This document shows positions 50,010 to 58,421 of a stretch of 64,000 bases of DNA, piece after piece (within the stretch, counting starts at the first letter, position 1; every line of letters begins with the position of its first letter). A program made the translations under genes and the position numbers. The stretch is from Gammaproteobacteria bacterium (lineage in GTDB: Bacteria > Pseudomonadota > Gammaproteobacteria > Pseudomonadales > Azotimanducaceae). A model generated the notes under the pieces. The model had not been told where the DNA came from and searched no databases. It worked only from the letters and a program-made list of their open reading frames with translations. Where the stretch lies: positions 47,619 through 111,618 of the forward strand of contig JAJFKA010000113.1 of assembly GCA_021773555.1 (NCBI GenBank), in the 5' to 3' direction.

Positions 50010-51071
50010 ATGCCCACTTCCGGGAGCAAACAAAGAAAAGCCGTGGCGCTGATCTCAGGCGGTCTCGACTCCATGCTCGCCGCCAGGGTGATACAGGATC
50101 AGGGCATCCATGTCGAAGGTATCAATTTCTATACCGGATTTTGCGTTGAAGGCCATACTCACGCTATTCGCGAGAAGGATAAAAACAAGCAGAAACGGAA
50201 TAACGCTCTGTGGGTGGCGGAGCAACTGGGTATCAAACTGCACATTATCGACGTCATCGAAGAGTACAAAGATGTTGTAATCAATCCGGTGCATGGTTAC
50301 GGACAGAATCTCAATCCCTGCCTGGACTGTAAAATCTTCATGGTAAACAAGGCACAGGCCTGGGCATGGATGGAGCAGAATCAGTTCGACTTTATCATTA
50401 CGGGCGAGGTGGTCGGTCAGCGACCCAAGTCCCAGCGAAAAGAAACAATGCCAATTATCGCCAGGGAATCCGGTGCAGATGATCGATTGTTGCGCCCGCT
50501 TAGCGCACAAAACCTGCCGCCGACATTGCCAGAACGCGAGGGCTGGGTGGACCGGGATGCACTATTCGGTTTTCACGGCCGTAACCGCAAACCACAGATC
50601 CAGCTCGCCGAAAAACTCGGCTTTACGGAGTATTCCCAACCGGCGGGCGGTTGTTGTTTCCTTACCGATAAGGCGTATTCAAACAAACTCGCAGATCTCT
50701 GGCAGTTTCGCGGGAAACGCGCCTACGAGCTGGACGATATCATGCTGCTCAAGGTGGGCCGCCACTTGCGGCCCAAACCTCACTACAAGCTTATTATCAG
50801 TCGCGAGGAAGGTGAGAATCACTTTCTGTCCGGCTACCGAAAGCAATTTATCAGCCTGGAAACTCGATCCCACTACGGTCCGGTCGCCCTGATTGACGGC
50901 CATCCGCTCGAGCAGGATCTAAAGAGCGCGGCCGCTATCGTTGCGCGATACAGCCAGGGCCGTGATGCCGCAAGGGTCACCGTGGATATCCGCATGCTCG
51001 ACGGCAACTCCCACAGCCTCGAGATTACCCCGATGCCAGCAGACCAGATTTTGGACGCCTGGCATGTCTAG
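50010..51071 (+). CDS. PP-loop ATP pyrophosphatase, predicted tRNA thiolation enzyme
   Basis: A 353-residue protein. The PP-loop SGGLDSMLAARV lies at residues 16-27 and would adenylate a nucleobase. Conserved cysteines occur in FYTGFC, in NPCLDCKIFM (about 106-112) and in AGGCCFLTDK, compatible with a thiol relay or metal site as in ThiI/MnmA/TtuA-type sulfurtransferases. The C-terminal third (DDIMLLKVGRHLRP, YKLIISREEGEN) resembles the extra domain of MnmA-like proteins in anaerobes. A TATAAT box at 49957-49962 may be its -10. It overlaps a tusA-like sulfur carrier gene by eight bases, so a sulfur-transfer role is likely. It is not a standard ThiI, as THUMP and rhodanese domains are absent. 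Confidence 0.75.
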   Translation: MPTSGSKQRKAVALISGGLDSMLAARVIQDQGIHVEGINFYTGFCVEGHTHAIREKDKNKQKRNNALWVAEQLGIKLHIIDVIEEYKDVVINPVHGYGQNLNPCLDCKIFMVNKAQAWAWMEQNQFDFIITGEVVGQRPKSQRKETMPIIARESGADDRLLRPLSAQNLPPTLPEREGWVDRDALFGFHGRNRKPQIQLAEKLGFTEYSQPAGGCCFLTDKAYSNKLADLWQFRGKRAYELDDIMLLKVGRHLRPKPHYKLIISREEGENHFLSGYRKQFISLETRSHYGPVALIDGHPLEQDLKSAAAIVARYSQGRDAARVTVDIRMLDGNSHSLEITPMPADQILDAWHV

Positions 51072-51306
51072 CCAGACCTATCATCTCGACGCGCGACGAT
51101 TGCTCTGCCCGATGCCAGTAATCAGGACCCAGGACATGATCAGTGGGCTGACCGAGGGGGATCAGGTGGTAGTCGTGTGCACTGATCCAGGTGTCCTGAG
51201 CGATATCCCCAGCTGGTGTCGTATGCACGGTCATGAGGTGCTTTCCACGACAACCAGGGATCGCGAAATTACAATCACCGTCCTGGTACGATCAACAGTT
51301 CGATAA
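51064..51306 (+). CDS. TusA/SirA family sulfur carrier protein
   Basis: An 80-residue TusA-family protein. The signature cysteine is C15 in RRLLCPMPVIRT, followed by GDQVVVVCTDPGVLSDIPSWCRMHGHEV, which is the two-layer fold core. TusA-type proteins carry persulfide sulfur from a cysteine desulfurase to tRNA-thiolating or molybdenum cofactor enzymes. The ATG at 51064 overlaps the end of the PP-loop gene, so the two are translated together; TusA probably supplies sulfur to that enzyme. A hairpin without a T-run (51314-51330) follows. Confidence 0.88.
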   Translation: MSSQTYHLDARRLLCPMPVIRTQDMISGLTEGDQVVVVCTDPGVLSDIPSWCRMHGHEVLSTTTRDREITITVLVRSTVR

Positions 51307-51340
51307 GCAGCCCACGGCAATACCTGCCGTAGTACGAAAT

Positions 51341-51357
51341 CGCCCCATGTTAGGGCG
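51341..51357. promoter_or_regulatory. NtrC binding site, distal enhancer of glnA
   Basis: On the minus strand this 17-mer reads CGCCCTAACATGGGGCG, matching 9 of 14 fixed positions of the NtrC consensus TGCACCA-N3-TGGTGCA. Its centre is 31 bp from the next site, three helical turns, so both would lie on one DNA face. Confidence 0.6.
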
Positions 51358-51371
51358 AAACCTGACCGATA

Positions 51372-51388
51372 TGCCCCAACATAGTGCG
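51372..51388. promoter_or_regulatory. NtrC binding site, proximal enhancer of glnA
   Basis: TGCCCCAACATAGTGCG matches 11 of 14 fixed positions of the NtrC consensus. It lies about 95 bp upstream of the predicted sigma-54 start site, close to the spacing of the E. coli glnA enhancer. Confidence 0.7.
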
Positions 51389-51448
51389 CTCCTGGTCTCG
51401 AAATGAGCTGAGAGCCCCAGTCTGCGAGGCTTTATTATTATTCGGCGA

Positions 51449-51464
51449 TGGCATATTCTTTGCT
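51449..51464 (+). promoter_or_regulatory. Sigma-54 promoter of glnA
   Basis: TGGCAT-N5-TTGCT fits the -24/-12 consensus with GG at 51450-51451 and GC at 51462-51463, exactly 12 bp apart. Transcription would start near 51475, about 95 nt before glnA. NtrC sites upstream and ntrBC downstream support it. Confidence 0.85.
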
Positions 51465-51568
51465 CTCTTCTTATACCAGGTAAGTTGCACGAGGAAAGTT
51501 GCAACTTGACAGACATAACCATCAATACACGCATTATTCGCTAGCACACCCCTTGTGGAGGAAAAAGA

Positions 51569-52981
51569 ATGTCAGAAAAAACTCTCGGTCTCATCAAAGA
51601 AAATGACGCGAGGTGGGTTGATCTTCGTTTCACTGATTCTCGCGGTAAAGAACAGCACGTCACCAACAGTGCAAGACTAGTAGACGAGGATTTTTTCGAG
51701 AACGGCGCCATGTTCGACGGATCATCTATTGCGGGATGGAAACCCATCAACGCGGCAGACATGATTCTCATGCCGGATGATGAAACTGCAGTCGTCGATC
51801 CATTCACCGAAGAAACCACCGTTAATCTGCGCTGTGACATAGTTGAACCGAGCACGTTACAGGGTTATGACCGGGATCCACGGGCGATCGCCCATCGCGC
51901 TGAAGCCTACCTGTCCTCCACCGGTATCGGCGATACCGCTTATTTTGGCCCGGAGCCAGAATTTTTTATCTTTGACGATGTGAAGTACAAAGCGGACATG
52001 TCCGGTGCCATGTACCAGATCGAGTCGGAAGAAGCTGCCTGGATGAGCCAGAACAACTTCGAGGGCGGCAATATGGGCCACAGGCCCGGCATCAAGGGAG
52101 GGTACTTCCCGGTTCCACCGGTCGACTCCCAGCTCGATATCCGCAACTCAATGTGTTCTGCGATGGAAGCCATGGGACTGGTCGTTGACCTGCACCATCA
52201 CGAGGTCGGCACCGCAGGCCAGGGGGAAATCGGCACCCGCTTTAACACTCTTGTCAGGAAGGCCGATGAGGTACAAATCTACAAATATTGTGTCCACAAC
52301 GTTGCCCATGCTTACGGAAAAACCGCCACGTTTATGCCCAAGCCGCTGGTTGGCGACAACGGCAATGGCATGCATTGTCATCAGTCGGTTTGGAAGGATG
52401 GCACCAATCTGTTCGCCGGGGACGGCTACGGTAACCTTTCCCAGGCAGCACTCTGGTACATCGGTGGCATTATCAAGCACGCCCGTGCCCTGAATGCCTT
52501 TGCCAACGCCAGTACCAACAGCTACAAGCGCCTGGTTCCGGGTTTTGAGGCACCGCTGATGCTGGTTTACTCAGCGCTGAACCGGTCAGCCTCCATTCGC
52601 ATTCCTTATGTCCAGGGCGGAAGCCCCAACGGAATTCGCGCAGAGGTCAGGTTCGGTGACCCTTCAGCAAATCCTTATCTGATGTTCGCTTCAATGTTGA
52701 TGGCCGGGCTCGATGGCATCAAGAATAAAATTGAACCCGTGGGTCCGCTCGACAAGGACCTCTATGACATGCCTCCTGAGGAACTCGTGGGTTTGCCCAC
52801 GGTCTGCTCTTCTCTGACTCAGGCACTCGACGCGCTTGATGCTGACCGGGAATTTTTGAAACAGGGAGACGTCTTTTCTGACGAAATGATCGACGGATAC
52901 ATCGACCTCAAACGCGAGGAAGTGCAACTCCTTGATTCGACAACTCATCCGGTTGAGTTCCAGATGTACTACAGCGTCTAA
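51569..52981 (+). CDS. glnA: Glutamine synthetase type I
   Basis: A 470-residue dodecameric enzyme that makes glutamine from glutamate, ammonia and ATP. Blocks present: [23 protein letters not shown], the ATP-binding [21 protein letters not shown], and RRS-equivalent [11 protein letters not shown]. Tyr399 in DLYDMPPEE is the adenylylation site of the GSI-beta class, so activity is probably controlled by GlnE. GAGGAAAA about 10 bases upstream is the ribosome site. Expression is predicted to be sigma-54 and NtrC dependent. Confidence 0.98.
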   Translation: MSEKTLGLIKENDARWVDLRFTDSRGKEQHVTNSARLVDEDFFENGAMFDGSSIAGWKPINAADMILMPDDETAVVDPFTEETTVNLRCDIVEPSTLQGYDRDPRAIAHRAEAYLSSTGIGDTAYFGPEPEFFIFDDVKYKADMSGAMYQIESEEAAWMSQNNFEGGNMGHRPGIKGGYFPVPPVDSQLDIRNSMCSAMEAMGLVVDLHHHEVGTAGQGEIGTRFNTLVRKADEVQIYKYCVHNVAHAYGKTATFMPKPLVGDNGNGMHCHQSVWKDGTNLFAGDGYGNLSQAALWYIGGIIKHARALNAFANASTNSYKRLVPGFEAPLMLVYSALNRSASIRIPYVQGGSPNGIRAEVRFGDPSANPYLMFASMLMAGLDGIKNKIEPVGPLDKDLYDMPPEELVGLPTVCSSLTQALDALDADREFLKQGDVFSDEMIDGYIDLKREEVQLLDSTTHPVEFQMYYSV

Positions 52982-53006
52982 CCCCGCAAACGCAACCGTT
53001 CGACTG

Positions 53007-53038
53007 AAAATCCCGCCGATATGGCGGGATTTTTTTTT
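53007..53038 (+). terminator. Rho-independent terminator of glnA
   Basis: The stem AAAATCCCGCC (53007-53017) pairs with GGCGGGATTTT (53023-53033) around GATAT and runs into eight T residues. It lies 26 bases after the glnA stop. Confidence 0.92.
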
Positions 53039-53100
53039 GCAGGCTTCTTTTTATACTGATTAGGCTACAAAATAGACCCAACCCGACCAGGCAGCCAGTA

Positions 53101-53649
53101 ATGTTAACCAATCTGATTCATCAAAAGGCTTCGCGCTGGATCTTTGTCCTCATCGCGCTGACAGCAATATCGGTCGTGCGTGCGGATCCCATCTACAAGT
53201 CCCGTGATGCGAGCGGTGCGCCGGTTTTCTCGGACCAGGGTTCGCAGTCAGCCGAAGAAATCGAACTTAAGCCCATTCAGACCTATCAATCTTCGGAAAC
53301 GATCGAGCCTCAAAGAAAGGCCGAACAGGTGGATGAGTCTGCGTTCAGATACCAGACCCTTTTGATAACATCTCCCGCGGATGGGGAACCGGTACGTGAC
53401 AACACCGGCAACCTTCAGGTCGCTTTTTTGATTGAGCCCGGGGTTCAGCGGGGGCATGTCGTTGAACTCATGCTGGACGATACGTCAGCTGGATTCGTAC
53501 GGGGGTCCGGTGAAATGCTACTGACGAATGTTGATCGCGGTAACCATCAGCTCAGGCTCCGGGTGACGCTGGCCAAATCAGGCGAACTTTTACAGGAAGG
53601 CCCCGGCAGCAGCGTATCTCTGTTGCGCTATTCCTCTCGCCACAACTAG
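53101..53649 (+). CDS. DUF4124 domain-containing secreted protein
   Basis: A 182-residue protein with a signal peptide (FVLIALTAISVVRAD) and a short DUF4124 domain at about 29-60 (IYKSRDASGAPVFSDQ), often found N-terminal in envelope proteins of gammaproteobacteria. The remainder (LLITSPADGEPVRDNTGN, GHVVELMLDD, GNHQLRLRVTL) looks like an Ig-like beta sandwich. Function is unknown. Its position between glnA and ntrB is shared with several relatives, which commonly carry a DUF4124 protein here. Confidence 0.82.
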   Translation: MLTNLIHQKASRWIFVLIALTAISVVRADPIYKSRDASGAPVFSDQGSQSAEEIELKPIQTYQSSETIEPQRKAEQVDESAFRYQTLLITSPADGEPVRDNTGNLQVAFLIEPGVQRGHVVELMLDDTSAGFVRGSGEMLLTNVDRGNHQLRLRVTLAKSGELLQEGPGSSVSLLRYSSRHN

Positions 53650-53702
53650 TTACCTGCAAAGCCGTGAACGTCACGTCACTCGCGTGCACCTCAGTCGCGT
53701 AT

Positions 53703-53719
53703 CGCACCAAGTTGGTGCA
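53703..53719. promoter_or_regulatory. Near-perfect NtrC binding site upstream of ntrB
   Basis: GCACCA-AGT-TGGTGC at 53704-53718, followed by A, matches 13 of 14 fixed positions of the NtrC consensus. The right half overlaps TTGGTG (53712-53717), a plausible -35 for a TTAAGA/TAAGAT -10 at about 53735-53741. NtrC bound here would block sigma-70 polymerase, as at the E. coli glnL promoter, giving autorepression of ntrBC. Confidence 0.8.
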
Positions 53720-53878
53720 AACGATCTCCATGCGTTAAGATACGGCACTGCTCCCGCCCTTTTAAATCAAGCCATTTAACGTCCAGCGTGACTGGTGCGG
53801 ATATTGCTTAACTATTAGGCGAGACTGATAACCGATGCATTTCTTGTGCATTGGATGGTGAGGAAAACCCGCACAAAC

Positions 53879-54967
53879 ATGACGAAAGTAAGCAACATTA
53901 ACGACCAGCTGAGTCCGAATGACAACCTGCTTAACAATCTGAGCACGGCAGTGCTGTCACTGGACCACGAACTCAGGCTCTGCTACATCAACCAGGCGGC
54001 TGAAAGTCTTCTGGAGGTTTCCAGCAAAAGATCCCTTGGCATGAAGTACCGGGAGTTGATCCCGGCGAGCGAGGCAATGGAATCAATACTGTATGACGCC
54101 CTGCAAACAAGCCAGCAATATACCCAGCGAAAAGCACAGCTGCATTTGATGTCCGGCACGTTGATCACCGTGGATGTCACAATTTCGCCTTCATCGGAAG
54201 CCGAATGGCCACGGCTGATTGTCGAGTTTCACCCGCTGGACCGCTATCTCAGAATCGACCGTGATGCCTCGCTTCAGGAACATCAGGAGGTAACTCGCAT
54301 CATGATCCGTGGTCTTGCCCATGAAATCAAAAATCCCCTGGGGGGGATCAGAGGATCAGCACAACTGCTGCAGCACGAACTGAACTCACCCGAGTTAGAG
54401 GAATATACGGGCATCATTATCGAAGAAACGGACAGATTAACGTCACTGGTGGACCGGTTGCTGGGACCCGCCACAATCCCGGTCTTCTCAATGGTCAATA
54501 TTCACGAAATTCTCGAGCGGGTGAGGAAACTGATCGAACTGGAGGCTGAAACCGGCCTTGAGTTTATCCGCGACTACGACCCCAGTATTCCCGACCTGAA
54601 ACTCGACGTAAAAACCATGGTCCAGGCAATTCTAAATGTAGCTCGTAATGCCCTGCAAAGTCTTGCCCATGTCAGCAAGCCGCAAATTAAATTCATCACC
54701 CGGGTCGAACGTCAATTTACCATCGCCTCTGTCAAGTACCGTACTGTGCTGCGCATCGACATTCTCGATAATGGCCCCGGTATTCCGGAGGCCCTGAAGG
54801 AACACCTGTTTTATCCCATGATCAGCGGCAGGCCAAATGGTACGGGGCTTGGCCTGTCAGTCGCACACGCCATTATTTACCAACACCACGGCCTCATCGA
54901 ATTTGAAAGCGAGCCCGGACGTACCTGCTTCACCATAATCATTCCGCTGGAATGTAACGAGGACTGA
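53879..54967 (+). CDS. ntrB: Nitrogen regulation sensor histidine kinase NtrB
   Basis: A 362-residue cytoplasmic sensor. A PAS domain (LSTAVLSLDHELRLCYIN and onward) is followed by the dimerisation/phosphoacceptor block GLAHEIKNPLGGIRGSAQLL with His148, then EETDRLTSLVDRLLGP and the ATPase domain with NVARNALQS, DNGPGIPE and GTGLGLSVAHAI. It phosphorylates or dephosphorylates NtrC under PII control. Start is uncertain: GTG 53846 and ATG 53855 are in frame upstream, but 53879 best fits family length. ntrC starts two bases after its stop. Confidence 0.95.
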   Translation: MTKVSNINDQLSPNDNLLNNLSTAVLSLDHELRLCYINQAAESLLEVSSKRSLGMKYRELIPASEAMESILYDALQTSQQYTQRKAQLHLMSGTLITVDVTISPSSEAEWPRLIVEFHPLDRYLRIDRDASLQEHQEVTRIMIRGLAHEIKNPLGGIRGSAQLLQHELNSPELEEYTGIIIEETDRLTSLVDRLLGPATIPVFSMVNIHEILERVRKLIELEAETGLEFIRDYDPSIPDLKLDVKTMVQAILNVARNALQSLAHVSKPQIKFITRVERQFTIASVKYRTVLRIDILDNGPGIPEALKEHLFYPMISGRPNGTGLGLSVAHAIIYQHHGLIEFESEPGRTCFTIIIPLECNED

Positions 54968-54969
54968 AG

Positions 54970-56400
54970 ATGACAACTGCCATTTCCGTTTGGATTGTTG
55001 ATGATGAGCGGTCGATTCGCTGGGTACTGGATAAGGCACTGTCGCGCGAGGGCTTGCAGGTTACCTGCTTTGAGGACGGTGAGTCACTGCTCGCCAGCCT
55101 GGATCGAGATTCGCCCCCGGCGGCGATTGTCAGTGATATTCGCATGCAGGGAATGGACGGCCTGGCGATGCTGGATAGAGTAAAATCCGGGCATCCTGAA
55201 ATTCCGGTCATCATCATGACCGCGCACTCTGATCTGGACAGTGCGGTCTCATCGATTCAGGGTGGCGCTTACGAGTATATACCAAAGCCCTTTGAAGTTG
55301 ATGAGGCAGTGGCAATCGTCAAGCGCGCGATACAGCACGCAAATGATAATGCACGTGCCAGGGAACCTCGGGCCGCTGCTGAGGAAACTCAAATCATCGG
55401 CAAAGCCGCCGCAATGCAGGAGGTTTTTCGTGCCATCGGCAGGTTGTCCAAGTCAAATGTTACCGTTCTGATCAACGGCCAGTCCGGTACGGGTAAGGAG
55501 TTGGTAGCACATGCCCTGCACCGCCATAGCCCAAGGTCCAACGCCGCCTTCGTGCCGCTCAATATGGCGGCGATACCGCACGATCTGATCGAATCAGAAC
55601 TGTTCGGCCATGAGAAGGGCGCATTTACCGGTGCTGCACAACTTCGACGCGGACGGTTTGAGCAAGCCAATGGTGGCACACTTTTCCTTGATGAAATTGG
55701 CGATATGCCCGCCGACACCCAGACCCGCCTGCTCAGGGTCCTCTCCGATGGCGAGTTTTATCGCGTCGGCGGTCACGATCCCATCCAGTCCGATGTCAGA
55801 ATTATCGCTGCAACCCATCAGAATCTTGAAGACCTGGTTAGTCAGAACCGATTCCGCGAGGATCTGTTCCATCGTCTGAACGTAATCCGTATCCATATCC
55901 CAACACTCTCGGAGCGCAGCGATGATATTCCCTTGCTGGCGCAGCATTTCCTTGCGTCCGCTGCCAAGGAACTTGGAGAAGAACCCAGGTTGTTGCTACC
56001 GGAAACCATGGCATATATCAGCAATCTGCCGTGGCCAGGTAATGTTCGCCAACTGGAAAATTTCTGCCGTTGGATTACCGTCATGGCCACCAGTCGAGAG
56101 GTGCATATGGAGGACCTGCCGCCGGAACTCCTGGCGGAAGACGCACCTGGGACAGAAGGTGATAACTGGGAAAAGACTCTGCGTAACTGGTCGGCCAGCA
56201 AACTCTCCTCTATGAAACCCGGTGAACCGGGATTACTCAACGACGCCTTGCCCAAGTTCGAGCGAATAATGATCGAAAGCGCGCTCGAGCAGACCGGTGG
56301 GCGTAAACGTGATGCATCGGTTTTACTAGGCTGGGGCCGTAATACCCTGACCCGTAAAATCAATGAACTTGGCCTTGCCAGTTCCGCCCTGATCGAATGA
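54970..56400 (+). CDS. ntrC: Nitrogen regulation response regulator NtrC
   Basis: A 476-residue sigma-54 activator. Receiver domain with D11, D12 and the phosphorylated D56 in VSDIRMQGMDG. The AAA+ domain has Walker A GQSGTGKELVA, the sigma-54-contacting loop ELFGHEKGAFTGA, and Walker B GGTLFLDEIGDM. The C-terminal Fis-type helix-turn-helix includes TGGRKRDASVLLGWGRNTLTRKINEL. It would activate the glnA promoter and repress its own promoter through the sites described. Confidence 0.97.
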   Translation: MTTAISVWIVDDERSIRWVLDKALSREGLQVTCFEDGESLLASLDRDSPPAAIVSDIRMQGMDGLAMLDRVKSGHPEIPVIIMTAHSDLDSAVSSIQGGAYEYIPKPFEVDEAVAIVKRAIQHANDNARAREPRAAAEETQIIGKAAAMQEVFRAIGRLSKSNVTVLINGQSGTGKELVAHALHRHSPRSNAAFVPLNMAAIPHDLIESELFGHEKGAFTGAAQLRRGRFEQANGGTLFLDEIGDMPADTQTRLLRVLSDGEFYRVGGHDPIQSDVRIIAATHQNLEDLVSQNRFREDLFHRLNVIRIHIPTLSERSDDIPLLAQHFLASAAKELGEEPRLLLPETMAYISNLPWPGNVRQLENFCRWITVMATSREVHMEDLPPELLAEDAPGTEGDNWEKTLRNWSASKLSSMKPGEPGLLNDALPKFERIMIESALEQTGGRKRDASVLLGWGRNTLTRKINELGLASSALIE

Positions 56401-56520
56401 AAAGATCGAATGAAAAGCTCGGGTCCAATACAAGTACGCCATCAAAGCCTACCGACCGGCGGTGCTTGCACTCTGACCAAATAGTCACTTTAATCATCTG
56501 ATTGGTTATCTGGTGGTGCC

Positions 56521-56772
56521 ATGAAGCCGTTCACATGGATGTATCTATTGAGCTTAGTATCGCTTTGCGCGCTGGCTGACGGAGACTCAAGCGCTCGTAT
56601 TCAGATTAGTGTCCTTATCGGTCCGACCGGCGCACCGCCCATTCAAACATTCACTCGCTGTGAACCGCAGCACTACCTCGATAATCTGTGCAATCAACCG
56701 CTGGTGGAATACTCCGTTGAGCAAGCGGGTCTGGGTCAATCCAGTTATCAGGTAACCATTTACTCAATCTAG
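56521..56772 (+). CDS. Small secreted protein of the pilus locus, unknown
   Basis: An 83-residue protein with a signal peptide (WMYLLSLVSLCALADG) and about 60 mature residues containing two cysteines (TRCEP, LCNQP). I do not recognise the family. It is the first gene of the chaperone-usher locus on the plus strand and could be a minor subunit or assembly factor. GGTGGTG just before the ATG may be its ribosome site. The following 160 bp hold no gene. Confidence 0.5.
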   Translation: MKPFTWMYLLSLVSLCALADGDSSARIQISVLIGPTGAPPIQTFTRCEPQHYLDNLCNQPLVEYSVEQAGLGQSSYQVTIYSI

Positions 56773-56933
56773 GCCCTGGCAGGTCACATTCCGCCGAATA
56801 CTGGCCTGAATCGATCCGTCAGTGAACACTTACTTATTCTACATCCCACGTTAGGCAGTCTTTCGGTCCTGGGCACGATAAGTGCATTACCAATGGTTTA
56901 ACCCGCTAGTGTAACTTTCCGGCGCCTGTAACA

Positions 56934-57485
56934 ATGAATCACATGAGCAATCAAACGAGAGCCTGCCAGTACCTTCGACTCCGGTTGCTGGTCTTCCTGA
57001 TGTTATTCGGTTCGGGATGTTGTACAGCTGACGTTAGTGGCGAACGGGCGAAGACTTCTGACGACATCATCAGAATTTCACTGGAAATTCTCCCTTCCAT
57101 CAAGATTGATGCAGTCGGAACGATCAATCTCCAGATTCTCAATCGGGACGTTGACACCTCGTTCACCAGCGCTTTGTGCGTTTCTGGAAATGTAGGAGGA
57201 AAATACCGAATTACCGCATTCGGCGACGCTACCAACAGTAACCGTTTCGAACTCTCCAACGACGAGGGCAACCGGTTGATTTACTTCGTCGCATACCGGG
57301 GGACGCCGGATCATGATTTCGATGACTTAAATCCTGGTGAAGCAAGTCCCGTCTATGACCTCCAGGCCGCCGATTCCTGCGATGACAACCAGTCTTTCAA
57401 AATAACCTTCAGGGCATCTGATCTCAGCCTGGTCGAGTCTGGTCTGTACACAGGGCACCTGACGCTGCTGGTATCTCCGGTTTAA
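56934..57485 (+). CDS. Spore coat U-like pilin subunit
   Basis: A 183-residue exported protein; the signal region LVFLMLFGSGCC could also be a lipobox. The mature part is beta-rich with one cysteine in each half (SALCVSG, ADSCDDN) and ends FKITFRASDLSLVESGLYTG, then HLTLLVSPV. That ending matches the C-terminal strands of the two other subunits in this locus (near 62270 and 63840). SCPU-domain proteins are major pilins of archaic chaperone-usher pili. Assignment is by pattern and context. Confidence 0.65.
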   Translation: MNHMSNQTRACQYLRLRLLVFLMLFGSGCCTADVSGERAKTSDDIIRISLEILPSIKIDAVGTINLQILNRDVDTSFTSALCVSGNVGGKYRITAFGDATNSNRFELSNDEGNRLIYFVAYRGTPDHDFDDLNPGEASPVYDLQAADSCDDNQSFKITFRASDLSLVESGLYTGHLTLLVSPV

Positions 57486-57556
57486 TGAACGCCCGGTTTA
57501 GATGTTAAGCTGTTTTTCGCAATTATCCACTCAACGACAAGGACAGTAACGGGAGT

Positions 57557-58249
57557 ATGAGTTTGAACAAAATCATCAGGTTGGCCATCTGCCTTGGGTT
57601 TCTCCTGCCTGCGCTGATCAGGGCAGATATGTATGTTGATCGTTCCATCGTTCTTTTCGAACCAGGCGGTCAGCAGCGGCAGGATATCAAGGTGAGCAAT
57701 TCCGGCGATGAAGTCATGTACATTCAGATTGAGGTTTTCCGCGTGGATGAACCCGGGACAACGGCTGAACAACGTGTCAAGGTCGACAACCCCGATGAGC
57801 TAAGACTGCTGGCGACACCGACAAAACTCGTCATACCCGCAGGCGGACAAAAACTCGTGCGCATCATGAATCTGGAACCAGACAACCTTGCAGAAGGCGT
57901 CTACCGGATCAATGTCACACCGATTGTCGCACCGCTCGCCGAGGAAGCCAGCCAGCTTCGAATCATTGTCGCCTATCAGGTACTGGCAATCGTTCAGCCA
58001 CAAAATCCAAAATCCACACTCAAGGTGAGCCGGAACGGCGCCGTGTTAAATTTTGAAAACCAGGGTAATACCAACATCCTGTTGAGCGATGGCAGCCAGT
58101 GCGATCCTGCGGACCAAAATGTCTGCTCGGAACTAACGAGCCGGCGCCTCTATGCCGGAAATCACTGGCAACTGGATCTTCCCTATGATGCCCCGGTAGC
58201 CTACAGCGTACGTTCCTTTGATGGCATCAAAAAGCAGGTCTTCCCCTAG
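57557..58249 (+). CDS. Periplasmic pilus chaperone (PapD-like)
   Basis: A 230-residue protein with a signal peptide (LAICLGFLLPALIRAD) and two Ig-like domains. The G1-type block LVIPAGGQKLVRIMNL and the EGVYRINVTPI strand are typical of fimbrial chaperones, which cap subunits until they reach the usher. It is followed directly by repeat copy 2, whose CTAG supplies the TAG stop, and then by the usher. Confidence 0.85.
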   Translation: MSLNKIIRLAICLGFLLPALIRADMYVDRSIVLFEPGGQQRQDIKVSNSGDEVMYIQIEVFRVDEPGTTAEQRVKVDNPDELRLLATPTKLVIPAGGQKLVRIMNLEPDNLAEGVYRINVTPIVAPLAEEASQLRIIVAYQVLAIVQPQNPKSTLKVSRNGAVLNFENQGNTNILLSDGSQCDPADQNVCSELTSRRLYAGNHWQLDLPYDAPVAYSVRSFDGIKKQVFP

Positions 58250-58374
58250 CCCGCCAGGGTTCACGAAAACGACACAATATAATCGTTAGGTTATTATATT
58301 TCAATAAGTTAGGTAAAACTGGGGTCAATCCGTGAAATACAATCTGTGTCTGAATGGTGAACAATGCGGGCTAG
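58246..58374. repeat. Small CTAG-bounded repeat element, copy 2 (129 bp)
   Basis: Termini CTAGCCCGC (58246-58254) and GCGGGCTAG (58366-58374) are identical to those of copy 1. The first 110 bp align with copy 1 with scattered substitutions; about 39 bp present near the right end of copy 1 are absent here. The left CTAG contains the stop codon of the chaperone gene and the right end is 47 bp before the usher start. Confidence 0.8.
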
Positions 58375-58421
58375 TCCGGCAACTGCGATCTTTGCGAAAG
58401 CTCTAAAACTATAGCGTTGCT

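Noticed and set aside
51314..51330. Hairpin ACGGCA/TGCCGT after the tusA-like gene as a terminator
   Set aside because: No T-run follows, and the nearby sequence is better explained by the glnA enhancer region.
51486..51504. A second sigma-54-like element, TTGCAC ... TTGCA, before glnA
   Set aside because: The spacing between the two blocks is about three bases too long for the -24/-12 rule; the element at 51449-51464 has correct spacing.
58279..58284. TATAAT inside repeat copy 2 as a promoter for the usher
   Set aside because: No acceptable -35 at 16-18 bp, and copy 1 has TACAAT at the same place, so it is probably just part of the repeat.
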